In this document: positions 8,563 through 17,004 of the stretch, piece by piece | Numbering within the stretch: the stretch's first letter is position 1 | Layout of the letters: every line of letters begins with the position of its first letter | Assembly (NCBI RefSeq): GCF_014050225.1 | Contig: NZ_JACFXV010000065.1 | Coordinates: forward strand, 1 to 64,000 | Length of the DNA stretch: 64,000 nucleotides | DNA from: Stappia albiluteola | GTDB lineage: Bacteria; Pseudomonadota; Alphaproteobacteria; Rhizobiales; Stappiaceae | Reading direction: 5' to 3' | Notes under the pieces: generated by a model | Databases searched by the model: none | What the model was told of the DNA's origin: nothing | Seen by the model: only the letters and a program-made list of their open reading frames with translations | Program-made: the position numbers and the translations under genes

Positions 8563-9366
8563 ATGCTTCAGCGTCTTGCCTGCGCAATCCGGCTAATCCT
8601 CGCGGCGCTTTTGATGTCGCTCCTCGGCGCCGGTCCTTCCCTCGCGATCTGCCAGCTCGTTTCGCAGAACGGCTTCGAGGGTCTGGTGCCCCTGAAGACC
8701 GCTCTTGCGCCCAACCAGCTCCAGATCCGCTACATCGGGCACTCGACCTTCGAGATCGAGACGCCGACAGGCCTCAGGATCGCCACCGACTACAACGGCA
8801 CCATGAAGCCAGACCGCATCCCGAATGTCGTCACCATGAACGGCGCGCACGGCACCCATTTCACCTTCAATCCGGAACCGGAAATCGAGCATGTGCTGCT
8901 CGGCTGGAACCCGGAAGGCGGGCCGATGGACCACGACCTGACAATCCGGGACGTGCGCATCCGCAATATCCAGACCAACACGCGCGGCTGGGACGGCGAG
9001 ACGCGGAGGCTGGGCAACTCGATCTTCATCTTCGAGACCGCCGAGCTTTGCATCGCCCATCTCGGCCACCTGCATCAACGGCTGACGGACGAGGACCTGA
9101 CCCGGCTCGGACGCATCGACATCGTCTTCGTGCCGGTGGACGGCTCGGTGACGCTCGGCCACGACAGCATGGCCGAAGTGCTGCAGGCGATCGGCCCGCG
9201 CGTGGTGATCCCCATGCACGCCTTCACCTACGGCTCGCTGCAGTCCTTCAGCGCCAGGCTGGCGCTGGCCGGCTATCAGGTCGAACTGTCCGACAGCCCG
9301 GTCTATATCGCCAGCCGGGCGACCCTGCCGGCGGCCCCGACGCTGCTTGTCCTGCCGGGCAGATAG
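8563..9366 (+). CDS. Exported UlaG-like metallo-beta-lactamase-fold protein with altered metal motif
   Basis: A 267-residue protein with an N-terminal signal peptide (hydrophobic core LILAALLMSLLGAG, probable cut after PSLA). The start of the mature part, IRYIGHSTFEIETPTG, and the later DIVFVPVDGS and VIPMHAFTYGS segments match UlaG-like members of the metallo-beta-lactamase superfamily. Where those enzymes have HxHxDH, this protein has VTMNGAHGTHF: one early His and the Asp are replaced. It may therefore bind metal differently or not at all. A GGGAGA ribosome-binding site supports the start. It is downstream of the patatin gene and could share its transcript. Function unknown. Confidence 0.7.
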   Translation: MLQRLACAIRLILAALLMSLLGAGPSLAICQLVSQNGFEGLVPLKTALAPNQLQIRYIGHSTFEIETPTGLRIATDYNGTMKPDRIPNVVTMNGAHGTHFTFNPEPEIEHVLLGWNPEGGPMDHDLTIRDVRIRNIQTNTRGWDGETRRLGNSIFIFETAELCIAHLGHLHQRLTDEDLTRLGRIDIVFVPVDGSVTLGHDSMAEVLQAIGPRVVIPMHAFTYGSLQSFSARLALAGYQVELSDSPVYIASRATLPAAPTLLVLPGR

Positions 9367-9388
9367 CCTGGGGATCAGGATTTACCGC

Positions 9389-9733
9389 TCAGCCGTGGAT
9401 GGCGAGGCTGTCCTCGGGCGTCGCCTCGCGCTCCTCCAGGCCATAGTCGCGCAGCACCTGCGTCACGCGCAGCCGGTAGGCGGAAAAGATCTTGTTGCGG
9501 CCCATGGCCTGCGCCTTGCGGTGCTCGGCCGTGTTGCGCCAGGCTTTCACCGCTTCCTCGTCGCGCCAGACGGAGAGCGACAGGATCTTGCCCGGATTGG
9601 TGAGGCTCTGGAATCGCTCCACCGAGATGAAGCCATCGATCGTTTCAAGAATGGGCTTCAGGTCGGCGGCAATATCCAGATATTCCGCGCGGTGTTCGTC
9701 CCTGGGTTCCACTTCGAAAATCACGGCAATCAT
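9389..9733 (-). CDS. Antibiotic biosynthesis monooxygenase (ABM) domain protein
   Basis: A 114-residue ferredoxin-like ABM-domain protein, starting MIAVIFEVEPRDEH and containing the typical FISVERFQS and ILSLSVWRDEEAVKAWR stretches. Members range from small haem-degrading or quinone-modifying monooxygenases to proteins without a known reaction. I placed the start at 9733, where AAGGACAA gives a good ribosome-binding site, rather than at an upstream ATG. It lies 73 bases downstream of tadA on the same strand. The specific role is not known. Confidence 0.85.
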   Translation of the reverse strand: MIAVIFEVEPRDEHRAEYLDIAADLKPILETIDGFISVERFQSLTNPGKILSLSVWRDEEAVKAWRNTAEHRKAQAMGRNKIFSAYRLRVTQVLRDYGLEEREATPEDSLAIHG

Positions 9734-9806
9734 CGTTATTGTCCTTGATGGGGTGCATTCGCTGCAGTGGATGCGGGGGCGGCGGGATTTGCAAGCCAAT
9801 CCCGCG

Positions 9807-10280
9807 TTATCGCCGCTCCTTGAAGAAGGTCTTCAACAGCTCCGCCGCATCCTTCTCGCCGATGCCGGAATAGACGTCGGGCGCGTGGTGACAGGTCGGG
9901 CTCGCGTAGAAGCGCACGCCATGCTCCACCGCGCCGCCCTTTTCGTCCGCCGCGCCGAAATAGAGCCGGCGGATACGGGCGAAGGAAATCGCCGCCGCGC
10001 ACATCGGACAGGGTTCGAGCGTCACATAGAGATCGCAATCGACGAGGCGCTGCGAGGAAAGGCGTTTGCCCGCCGCACGGATCACCTGGATCTCCGCATG
10101 GGCGGTCGGGTCGTCGAGTTCGAGCGTCCGGTTGCCGTCGGCCGCGATCACCTCGCCCTTGCAGACGAGGACGGCGCCGATCGGCACCTCGCCGCGGGCG
10201 GCCGCCTTTCGCGCTTCATCCAGCGCCAGATCCATGAAGCCCGGCGATGTCTTCGCAGGTTTTTCGAATGCATTCGACAT
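9807..10280 (-). CDS. tadA: tRNA adenosine(34) deaminase
   Basis: A 157-residue cytidine-deaminase-fold enzyme that converts adenosine to inosine at the wobble position of tRNA-Arg(ACG). The zinc site is complete: His61-Ala-Glu63 (HAEIQVI) and Pro90-Cys91-x2-Cys94 (PCPMC). The N-terminal AL-DEARKAAARGEVPIGAV pattern is characteristic of TadA. It is divergently placed to the pseudouridine synthase gene with about 110 bases between the starts. The assignment is secure because the length and motifs differ from guanine or cytosine deaminases. Confidence 0.95.
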   Translation of the reverse strand: MSNAFEKPAKTSPGFMDLALDEARKAAARGEVPIGAVLVCKGEVIAADGNRTLELDDPTAHAEIQVIRAAGKRLSSQRLVDCDLYVTLEPCPMCAAAISFARIRRLYFGAADEKGGAVEHGVRFYASPTCHHAPDVYSGIGEKDAAELLKTFFKERR

Positions 10281-10389
10281 GGCGAGCGAAAATAGGGGGG
10301 TCCAGGTCGCTTGTCACGATATGGCCGCAGAGCTGTCTCCCGCATTTCTCGCGTTCCGTTTCCCTCGCCGCTCTGGTATGACGCGCGCC

Positions 10390-11988
10390 ATGACGAAAGA
10401 TGACACTCCCAAGGGACCGAGAGGCGGCAAGCGCCCCTCTCATTCTTCCCGCAATTCGGCGCCCCGCAAGCCGGGCCCCGGCCGTCCGCAACGCACCTGG
10501 AGCCGCGACGGCGCTCCGGAGCGCGAACCGGGGCGTTCGGATGAGCGCGGCGGCAAGCCCGCCTTCGCCAAGCACCCCCGGCCCGAGCGTGCCCGGCCCG
10601 AGCGTGAGGGCGGCCGGTTCGCCGACAGGCCGCGCGACGAGCGCAAGCCCTTTGTGAAGCGCGAGCGGCCGGACCGTGCCAAGCCCGCGCGCCCGAGGCC
10701 CGCTGTGGCGGAGGTCGCCCAAGCGGTGGAAAAAACCTCCGCCTATGAGGGCGAGCGTATCGCCAAGGTGATGGCGCGCGCCGGCCTCTGCTCGCGCCGC
10801 GATGCCGAGGAATGGATCCGCGCCGGACGGGTGAGCATCAACGGCAAGGTGCTGGAAACCCCGGCGATGACGGTCGCCGAAGGCGACACGGTGCTGGTCG
10901 ACGGCGAGCCGCTGCCCCTTCGCGAACGCACCAGGCTCTGGCTCTTCCACAAGCCGCGCGGCGTGGTGACCACCAGCCACGATCCGGAAGGCCGCACCAC
11001 GGTGTTCGACCGCCTGCCGGACGACCTGCCGCGCGTGATCGCGGTCGGCCGGCTCGACATCAACACCGAGGGTCTGCTGCTGCTCACCAATGACGGCGGT
11101 CTTGCCCGCGTGCTGGAACTGCCGGCGACCGGCTGGCTGCGCCGCTACCGCGTGCGCGCCTTCGGCAAGGTCACCCAGGCCGACCTCGACAAGCTTGCCG
11201 ACGGCATCGCCATCGACGGCGTGCTCTATGGCGCGATCGAGGCATCGCTCGACAAGGAACAGGGCGACAATGTCTGGCTGACACTCGGCCTGCGCGAGGG
11301 CAAGAACCGTGAGGTCAAGCGGGTGCTGGAGCATCTGGGCCTTGCGGTGAACCGCCTGATCCGCGTCTCCTTCGGTCCTTTCCAGCTCGCCGACCTCGAG
11401 GAAGGCGAAGTGCGGGAGATCCGTGGTCGCGTGCTGCGCGACCAGCTTGGCGAGCGGCTGGCCCAGGAAGCGGGCACGGATTTCGAGGCACCGATCGTGA
11501 ACGAACCCGTGCAGGCTGCGCCTGCGCGCGGCCGGGCGAAGGATACCCGCGACCGGAAGCCGAAGCCCGATGCCGGCTGGCTGAGCGCCAAGGAAGGCCG
11601 CGCCGCCGTCGCAGGCGGCAGGAAGAAGGCCGCCTATCGGTCCGACGACACGCGCGGACCGCGCCCGCGCCGCGACACTCGCGACGGCGATGATGGCGCA
11701 CGCAGCGAACGACCCCGCCGCGAGGGCCCGAAGCGAGAGGGCAGCCGCGAGGATCGGCCTCAGAAGGTCTCGCCGCGCAGCCGTTTCCGCCTGACGAAGG
11801 AGCCGAAACCAAGGTCCAAGCCCGATTTCGACCGGGGCCCGCGAACCAGCCGCCGCCGCATCTGGGACGAGGACGGCAATCTCGTCGAGGTCCAGACCAC
11901 CGAAGCCCCCAAGGGAAAGTTCCCCGGCAAGCGCGGTGGCCCGGATCGGGGCGGGCCTGATCGGGGTGGTCGGGGCGGCAAGCGATGA
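10390..11988 (+). CDS. rluB: RluB/RsuA-family rRNA pseudouridine synthase with long basic tails
   Basis: About 532 residues, roughly twice the catalytic core. The middle third holds an S4 RNA-binding domain (KVMARAGLCSRRDAEEWI) and the RsuA/RluB catalytic domain with GRLDINTEGLLLLTNDG, where the Asp is the catalytic residue. It isomerises uridine in 23S (RluB) or 16S (RsuA) rRNA. The first ~110 and last ~170 residues are Arg-, Pro-, Lys- and Gly-rich, ending in GGPDRGG repeats, and are probably disordered RNA-binding extensions. The start is uncertain: ATG at 10378 is also possible, and neither has a clear ribosome-binding site. It overlaps rsmD by four bases (ATGA), which pairs two rRNA-modification genes. 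Confidence 0.88.
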   Translation: MTKDDTPKGPRGGKRPSHSSRNSAPRKPGPGRPQRTWSRDGAPEREPGRSDERGGKPAFAKHPRPERARPEREGGRFADRPRDERKPFVKRERPDRAKPARPRPAVAEVAQAVEKTSAYEGERIAKVMARAGLCSRRDAEEWIRAGRVSINGKVLETPAMTVAEGDTVLVDGEPLPLRERTRLWLFHKPRGVVTTSHDPEGRTTVFDRLPDDLPRVIAVGRLDINTEGLLLLTNDGGLARVLELPATGWLRRYRVRAFGKVTQADLDKLADGIAIDGVLYGAIEASLDKEQGDNVWLTLGLREGKNREVKRVLEHLGLAVNRLIRVSFGPFQLADLEEGEVREIRGRVLRDQLGERLAQEAGTDFEAPIVNEPVQAAPARGRAKDTRDRKPKPDAGWLSAKEGRAAVAGGRKKAAYRSDDTRGPRPRRDTRDGDDGARSERPRREGPKREGSREDRPQKVSPRSRFRLTKEPKPRSKPDFDRGPRTSRRRIWDEDGNLVEVQTTEAPKGKFPGKRGGPDRGGPDRGGRGGKR

Positions 11989-12545
11989 GGATCATCGCCG
12001 GCCGCTTCAAGGGGGCAGCCCTTGCCACGCCGAAAGGCCAGGGCACGCGTCCGACCAGCGACCGCCTGCGCGAAACGATCTTCAACATCCTCGCCCACGG
12101 CCTTGGCGAAGCGAGCGACTGCGTCGAGAACGCCCGCGTCATCGACCTCTTTGCCGGTACCGGCGCGCTCGGCATCGAGGCGCTGAGCCGCGGCGCCCGT
12201 TCCTGTCTCTTCGTGGAAGAGGCCGTGGAGCCGCGCGGCGTGATCCGCCGCAATGTCGAGACGCTGGGCCTCAACGGCGTGACCAAGATCTTCCGCCGCG
12301 ACGCCACCCGTCTTGGCGAGGTGGGCACTATCGAGCCCTTCACGCTGCTTTTTGCCGATCCGCCCTACAACAAGGGTTTCGGCGATAAGGCGCTCGCCTC
12401 CGCACTCGCCGGCGGCTGGCTGAAACCCGGCGCGATCTGCGTGCTGGAGGAAGACGCAAGGGCGGCAATCGACATCCCGGCGGGCTTGGCCGAACTCGAC
12501 CGCCGCACGGTCGGCGACAGCCAGATCCTGTTCCTGAAAGCGTGA
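11985..12545 (+). CDS. rsmD: 16S rRNA (guanine(966)-N2)-methyltransferase
   Basis: A 186-residue SAM-dependent methyltransferase. It has the N-terminal RIIAGRFKG and RPTSDRLRETIFNIL motifs of RsmD, motif I LFAGTGALGIEALSRGA and the catalytic DPPY near residue 125. It methylates G966 of 16S rRNA in the assembled small subunit. The gene starts inside the stop region of the pseudouridine synthase gene (ATGA), so the two are translationally coupled. All expected family features are present at the usual length. Confidence 0.96.
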   Translation: MRIIAGRFKGAALATPKGQGTRPTSDRLRETIFNILAHGLGEASDCVENARVIDLFAGTGALGIEALSRGARSCLFVEEAVEPRGVIRRNVETLGLNGVTKIFRRDATRLGEVGTIEPFTLLFADPPYNKGFGDKALASALAGGWLKPGAICVLEEDARAAIDIPAGLAELDRRTVGDSQILFLKA

Positions 12546-12594
12546 CGCCGGCACCGACCGGTTTCCGCGATTTGCGCTGGGTTGTACGCTGAAG

Positions 12595-12613
12595 CAACAG
12601 ACAACTCTTGTTG
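12595..12613. promoter_or_regulatory. Possible lux-box-like dyad upstream of the LuxR gene
   Basis: CAACA at 12595-12599 is inverted as TGTTG at 12609-12613, nine bases apart, ending 58 bases before the LuxR start codon. The spacing is of lux-box size but the arms are short and the match to known boxes is loose. Confidence 0.25.
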
Positions 12614-12671
12614 GCACGCGAAAAACGCCACCTACTTCAGGCAGGTCTCGAACTTGCGAGAGGGGGAGCCG

Positions 12672-13409
12672 GTGGCGTCGACATTGGACCAGACACTCGA
12701 AATCATTGCCAGGATCGACCGGGCGGTGACGCCCGAGGAAATCTGCGACGGTCTCACATCCTTTACCGCCCGCTTCGGCCTCGGCTCGATGATCGCCGGG
12801 ACAATGCCGTCGCCAACGGATCGAAGGCGGCAACAGGAGCAACACCTGTTGCTGTCAGGATTTCCGGACGGCTGGATGGATCGCTACCTGAGCCAGAACT
12901 ACGTCCACATCGATCCGGTGATACGGCGTATCCAGAGCGACCTTGCCCCCTTCGAATGGTCGCAAGCGTTGCCGTATATCAGCAGCCGGACCGCATCGGT
13001 TGCCCATCGCATGTTCGGCGAGGCGCGAGAACACAGGCTTGCAACGGGGTTTGCCGTTCCCTTGATCACGCCGGACGGCGCGATTGCGGCGATTTCCTTT
13101 GGCGGCGAACGCCTGGAACTGCCGCCCGAGGCGCCGGGCATGATCAGCATGATCGGCTCCTACGCCATAGGTCGCGCCATCGAACTCCGCAGCCGTGAAG
13201 CCAGACGGCGCGATGCCGGGCTGACACCACGGGAAATCGAGTGCCTGAAATGGGCTGCCGACGGCAAGACGGAGTGGGAAATCAGCGTCATTCTGACCAT
13301 CTCCGAGCACACGGCCGACAAGCATCTGGCCAACGCGCAACGCAAGCTGCGCGCGGCAAACCGAGCGCAGGCGATCGCCAACGCCATGCGCCTCGGGCTC
13401 ATCCTGTAA
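12672..13409 (+). CDS. LuxR-family quorum-sensing regulator without a partner luxI (LuxR solo)
   Basis: A 245-residue protein if begun at the GTG preceded by GAGAGGGGGAG; a TTG 30 codons upstream is less likely. The N-terminal autoinducer-binding domain keeps Trp68, Tyr72, Asp81, Pro82, Trp96 and Gly126, the six residues conserved in TraR/LuxR at nearly the same spacing. The C-terminal LuxR helix-turn-helix (LTPREIECLKWAADGKTEWEI) keeps the conserved Glu187, Leu191 and Gly197. It should bind an N-acyl-homoserine lactone and then DNA. No acyl-homoserine-lactone synthase gene lies in the window, so it may answer to a synthase elsewhere or to foreign signals. Confidence 0.92.
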   Translation: MASTLDQTLEIIARIDRAVTPEEICDGLTSFTARFGLGSMIAGTMPSPTDRRRQQEQHLLLSGFPDGWMDRYLSQNYVHIDPVIRRIQSDLAPFEWSQALPYISSRTASVAHRMFGEAREHRLATGFAVPLITPDGAIAAISFGGERLELPPEAPGMISMIGSYAIGRAIELRSREARRRDAGLTPREIECLKWAADGKTEWEISVILTISEHTADKHLANAQRKLRAANRAQAIANAMRLGLIL

Positions 13410-13567
13410 CGGCCGAATCTACTGCGATCGCGGTATCGCTTCCGCCTGCAAGCCGTGATCCAACTTCGCTGCAAGGCCGCGTGAGCCAGCGCCGGTTTCT
13501 CCGGCGGCCAGAAGCGCGGTGCGTCAGGCAGGGAGTTGAAGGCGGATTGAAAACGAGAAGCAGGAGC

Positions 13568-13966
13568 ATGCCCGATCCTGTCGACGTTCACGTCGGTGCG
13601 CGCATTCGACGGAGGCGGACCGCTCTCGGATTGTCACAGGCAAGCCTTGGACAAAGCATCGGCATCTCGTCGCAACAAATCCAGAAATACGAACGAGGCA
13701 GCAATCGCGTCGGCGCGGGCGCACTCTATGCCCTGGCGCGTGTGCTGAACGTACCCATCCCCTATTTCTTCGGGAACGCAGCGCAATCGGCGGAGCCTGA
13801 GCCGGGTTCTCAAGAAACTCCCCAGCCCTCGGTCGCACCGTTGGTGATGTCGAAGGACCACATGGTCCTCAACACCGCATTTCAAAAAATCCGCAATCCG
13901 CAAACACGCCACAAGATAATCGAACTGGTCGAGCAGCTTGCGAGAGAGTCGGACGAGAGCGAGTAG
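13568..13966 (+). CDS. Small XRE-family helix-turn-helix regulator
   Basis: A 132-residue protein with an N-terminal Cro/C1-type helix-turn-helix (GARIRRRRTALGLSQASL, then SSQQIQKYERGSNRVGAGALYALA), followed by a linker rich in Pro, Glu and Gln and a helical tail. The start has a CAGGAG ribosome-binding site six bases before the ATG. Proteins of this size and layout are common in Rhizobiales and usually unstudied. It follows the LuxR gene by 158 bases on the same strand and is convergent with mutL. Target genes are unknown. Confidence 0.88.
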   Translation: MPDPVDVHVGARIRRRRTALGLSQASLGQSIGISSQQIQKYERGSNRVGAGALYALARVLNVPIPYFFGNAAQSAEPEPGSQETPQPSVAPLVMSKDHMVLNTAFQKIRNPQTRHKIIELVEQLARESDESE

Positions 13967-13995
13967 TCGGCGGCCGTCGTAAGCGGGGCCGCCCT

Positions 13996-15843
13996 TTACT
14001 TCCGCCCGAACAGCCGTTCGATGTCGGAAAGCTTCAGTTCGATCCAGGTCGGGCGGCCGTGATTGCACTGGCCGGAGTGGGGCGTTGCCTCCATGTCGCG
14101 CAGGAGCGCGTTCATCTCCTGCGGGCGAAGCCTGCGGCCCGCGCGCACCGAACCGTGGCAGGCCATGGTCGCCGCCACATGGTCGAGCCGCTCCCTCAGC
14201 CGCGTGGCGCTGTCCCATTCGGCGATATCGTCGGCAAGGTCCGTCACGAGACCCTGGATATCGATGTCGCCAAGAAGCGAGGGCACCTCGCGCACCACGA
14301 TCGCGCCGGGGCCGAACGGTTCCAGAACCAGGCCAACAGCTTCGAGTTCGTCCGCCCGTTCGCCAAGGCGGGCGACATCGTCCTCGGCGAGTTCCACGAC
14401 TTCCGGGATAAGCAGGATCTGGCGGGAAACGCCCTTGGCGGCGAGGGCTTCCTTCAGCCGCTCATAGACCAGACGTTCATGCGCCGCATGCTGGTCGACA
14501 ATGACGATACCCTTGTCCGTCTGCGCGATGATGTAGGTCTCGTGCACCTGCGCGCGCGCCGCGCCGAGCGGCAGCCGCTGGAGGTCGTCGCCGGGCGCGG
14601 CCTCGTGCGCCCGTGCGTCCGCCGAGGGGGCGGCGATATCGAGGAGCGCGTGCTGTTCCTCGGCGAATGCCGGCGCGGCTGCCTCGGCGACACCGACTGC
14701 CGATGATACTTGCGGACGATAGGCCGAGGCGCGCCAGTCATAGGACCCGGACGGTCGCGATTGCGTCGCATGGGACGGTTGGCGGGGCGCCTCGCCGGAA
14801 CGCGCGAGGATATCGATCGCCGATGCCGCATTGCTGGTCGACGAGCGGTGGCCGGCCTCCGTCAGAGCCTGCTTCAGGGCGCCGACGACGAGCCCGCGCA
14901 CCAGTTGTCCGTCGCGAAAGCGGACGTCGGCCTTGGTCGGATGCACGTTGACGTCGACCTGACGGGGATCGAGGTCAATGAAAAGCACGACGACGGGATG
15001 GCGGTCGCGGGCCAGCACGTCGGCATAGGCGCCACGCAGCGCCGAAAGCAGCAGCTTGTCGCGCACCGGGCGGCCGTTGACGAAGAAGAACTGCGACAGC
15101 GAGTTGGCCCGGTGGAAGGTCGGCAAACCCGCCAGCCCTTCGAGCCTCACGCCTTCCCGCTCGGCCGAAAGCCGCATGGCGTTCTCGACGAAGGAACCGC
15201 CGAGCACCTGGGCGATACGGGCCTCGAGCGCGCCGCTTCCTGCGGCGGCCGGGAAGTCGCTTGCCTGACGGTCCGCGCCGGAGAGCTGGAAGCGGATATC
15301 GGGATGCGCGAGCGCGAGCCGCTTCACCACATCCGTGATGGCGGCGGCTTCCGCCCGGTCGGATTTCAGGAACTTCAGGCGCGCCGGCGTGGAGAAGAAC
15401 AGGTCCCGCACCTCGATGCGCGTGCCTTTTGTCTGTGCGACCGGCTGCAAGGCGGATTTCGCGCCGCCATCGACGGTGATCTGCCAGCCGTGGTCTTCCA
15501 CCGCATGACGGCTCGCGATCGACAGGCGCGAGACGGAACCGATCGACGGCAGCGCCTCGCCGCGAAAACCGAGCGTGCGGATATCGAAGAGGTCGTCTTC
15601 GGAAAGCTTGGACGTGCAGTGCCGCTCGACCGCCAGCGCCAGGTCGTCGCGCTGCATGCCTTCGCCGTCGTCGGTAACGCGGATCAGGGATTTGCCGCCG
15701 CCCGCGGTCACCACCTCGACGCGCGAGGCGCCCGCATCGATTGCGTTCTCGACCAGTTCCTTGACGACGCTCGCCGGGCGCTCGATTACTTCACCCGCCG
15801 CAATGCGGTTGACCGCTCCCTCGCTGAGTTGCCGGATCTTCAT
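13996..15843 (-). CDS. mutL: DNA mismatch repair protein MutL
   Basis: A 615-residue MutL. The N-terminal GHKL ATPase has motif I ([11 protein letters not shown]), motif II (VTDDGEGM) and motif III ([12 protein letters not shown]). The C-terminal dimerisation domain carries [12 protein letters not shown], which fits the DQHA(x)2E(x)4E endonuclease motif, so this MutL is expected to nick DNA itself, consistent with the absence of MutH in alphaproteobacteria. I chose MKIRQLSEG as the start (GGAAG upstream); an ATG five codons earlier is possible. It is divergent from the HAD phosphatase gene. Confidence 0.97.
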   Translation of the reverse strand: MKIRQLSEGAVNRIAAGEVIERPASVVKELVENAIDAGASRVEVVTAGGGKSLIRVTDDGEGMQRDDLALAVERHCTSKLSEDDLFDIRTLGFRGEALPSIGSVSRLSIASRHAVEDHGWQITVDGGAKSALQPVAQTKGTRIEVRDLFFSTPARLKFLKSDRAEAAAITDVVKRLALAHPDIRFQLSGADRQASDFPAAAGSGALEARIAQVLGGSFVENAMRLSAEREGVRLEGLAGLPTFHRANSLSQFFFVNGRPVRDKLLLSALRGAYADVLARDRHPVVVLFIDLDPRQVDVNVHPTKADVRFRDGQLVRGLVVGALKQALTEAGHRSSTSNAASAIDILARSGEAPRQPSHATQSRPSGSYDWRASAYRPQVSSAVGVAEAAAPAFAEEQHALLDIAAPSADARAHEAAPGDDLQRLPLGAARAQVHETYIIAQTDKGIVIVDQHAAHERLVYERLKEALAAKGVSRQILLIPEVVELAEDDVARLGERADELEAVGLVLEPFGPGAIVVREVPSLLGDIDIQGLVTDLADDIAEWDSATRLRERLDHVAATMACHGSVRAGRRLRPQEMNALLRDMEATPHSGQCNHGRPTWIELKLSDIERLFGRK

Positions 15844-15994
15844 GACAGCTTCCGCCAATGGCCTGTTCGCAATGTCCGTATGGGCGTGAATTCCAATGCC
15901 CGCCCCGATCAGTTAATGTCGCGCCCGCATCCGCGAATCTCATTCGTTTGCCCCTGACACTATCAGAGTTGGCCGCACAGGAAGAACCCGCATC

Positions 15995-16867
15995 ATGAAC
16001 GCCAACACCCCGTTGCTGATTCCCGGTCTCGAGGCCATTGCCGGCGACTATCGCGGCCTGATCTGCGACGTGTGGGGCGTGCTGCACAATGGCGTGACGG
16101 GGTTCAGGCCGGCGCGCGACGCTCTCGCCCGCTACCGCCAGGAAACCGACGGCGCCGTGGTTCTGGTAACCAATGCGCCCCGTCCCGCAGGGCCGATACG
16201 CGAGCAGTTGGGCAACCTCGGCATCGACCGCGAGGCCTATGACGATGTCGTCACCTCCGGAGACGTGACGCGCCTGCACATCAAGAAATATGCCGGCCGC
16301 CCCGTGCTTCACATCGGCCCGGAGCGCGATCTTCCCCTGTTCGACGAGACCGGCGTAACCCTCGGACGGGAAGACGATGCCGCGGCCATCGTCTGTACGG
16401 GACTTGTCGACGACACGCGCGAGGTGCCGGACGATTACCGCGAGCAGCTGAAGCGGCTCGCGGCGGCGCGCCTGCCGATGATCTGCGCCAATCCGGATAT
16501 CGTGGTGGAGCGCGGCAACAGCCTCATCTGGTGCGCCGGAGCGCTCGCCCGCCTCTACGAGGATCTCGGCGGCAGCGTCATGATCCTCGGCAAACCGCAC
16601 GCACCCATTTATGACGCAGCACTCGACCGCCTGTCGGCCATTACTGGCGCGCCGATCACCCGATGGGACGTGCTTGCCATCGGCGACGGCCTGCCGACCG
16701 ACATCCGCGGCGCAGTCTCCCAGGATATCGACGTTCTCTTTATCACCGGCGGCATCCATGCCTCCGATTTCGGACCGACGGACACCCCCGACGAAGCGCT
16801 GATCCGCCGCCGCCTCGCGGAAGAAGGCCTGAGGGCCCGCGCCGCCCTGCCCAAACTTGCCTGGTGA
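15995..16867 (+). CDS. HAD-superfamily hydrolase (class IIA, TIGR01459-like)
   Basis: A 290-residue NagD-like HAD phosphatase. Motif I is in LICDVWGVLHNGV (Asp nucleophile and Asp two residues on are partly changed to DVW, as in this subfamily), motif II is VLVTNAPRP, and the C-terminal LAIGDGLPTDIRGA gives motif IV. The subfamily is widespread in alphaproteobacteria, often beside ribF and ileS as it is here within 5 kb, but its substrate is not established. AGGAAG precedes the ATG. The HAD motifs support a phosphatase; the physiological role is open. Confidence 0.88.
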   Translation: MNANTPLLIPGLEAIAGDYRGLICDVWGVLHNGVTGFRPARDALARYRQETDGAVVLVTNAPRPAGPIREQLGNLGIDREAYDDVVTSGDVTRLHIKKYAGRPVLHIGPERDLPLFDETGVTLGREDDAAAIVCTGLVDDTREVPDDYREQLKRLAAARLPMICANPDIVVERGNSLIWCAGALARLYEDLGGSVMILGKPHAPIYDAALDRLSAITGAPITRWDVLAIGDGLPTDIRGAVSQDIDVLFITGGIHASDFGPTDTPDEALIRRRLAEEGLRARAALPKLAW

Positions 16868-17004
16868 AGGTCGCCGCGACCGGCGACGTTGAGGTGGTGC
16901 GAGGGCGGAAATCCACAACTCACTTGCATTCCGTCGCGTGACGCAACTTAGCGTTCGAAAAAGTTGATTACTTAATTCCGATAATTTCCAGGGGGTTGGG
17001 CAGC

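Noticed and set aside
10066-10389. N-terminal extension of the pseudouridine synthase upstream of 10390
   Set aside because: This overlaps the divergent tadA gene and its promoter, and the residues have no similarity to the family.
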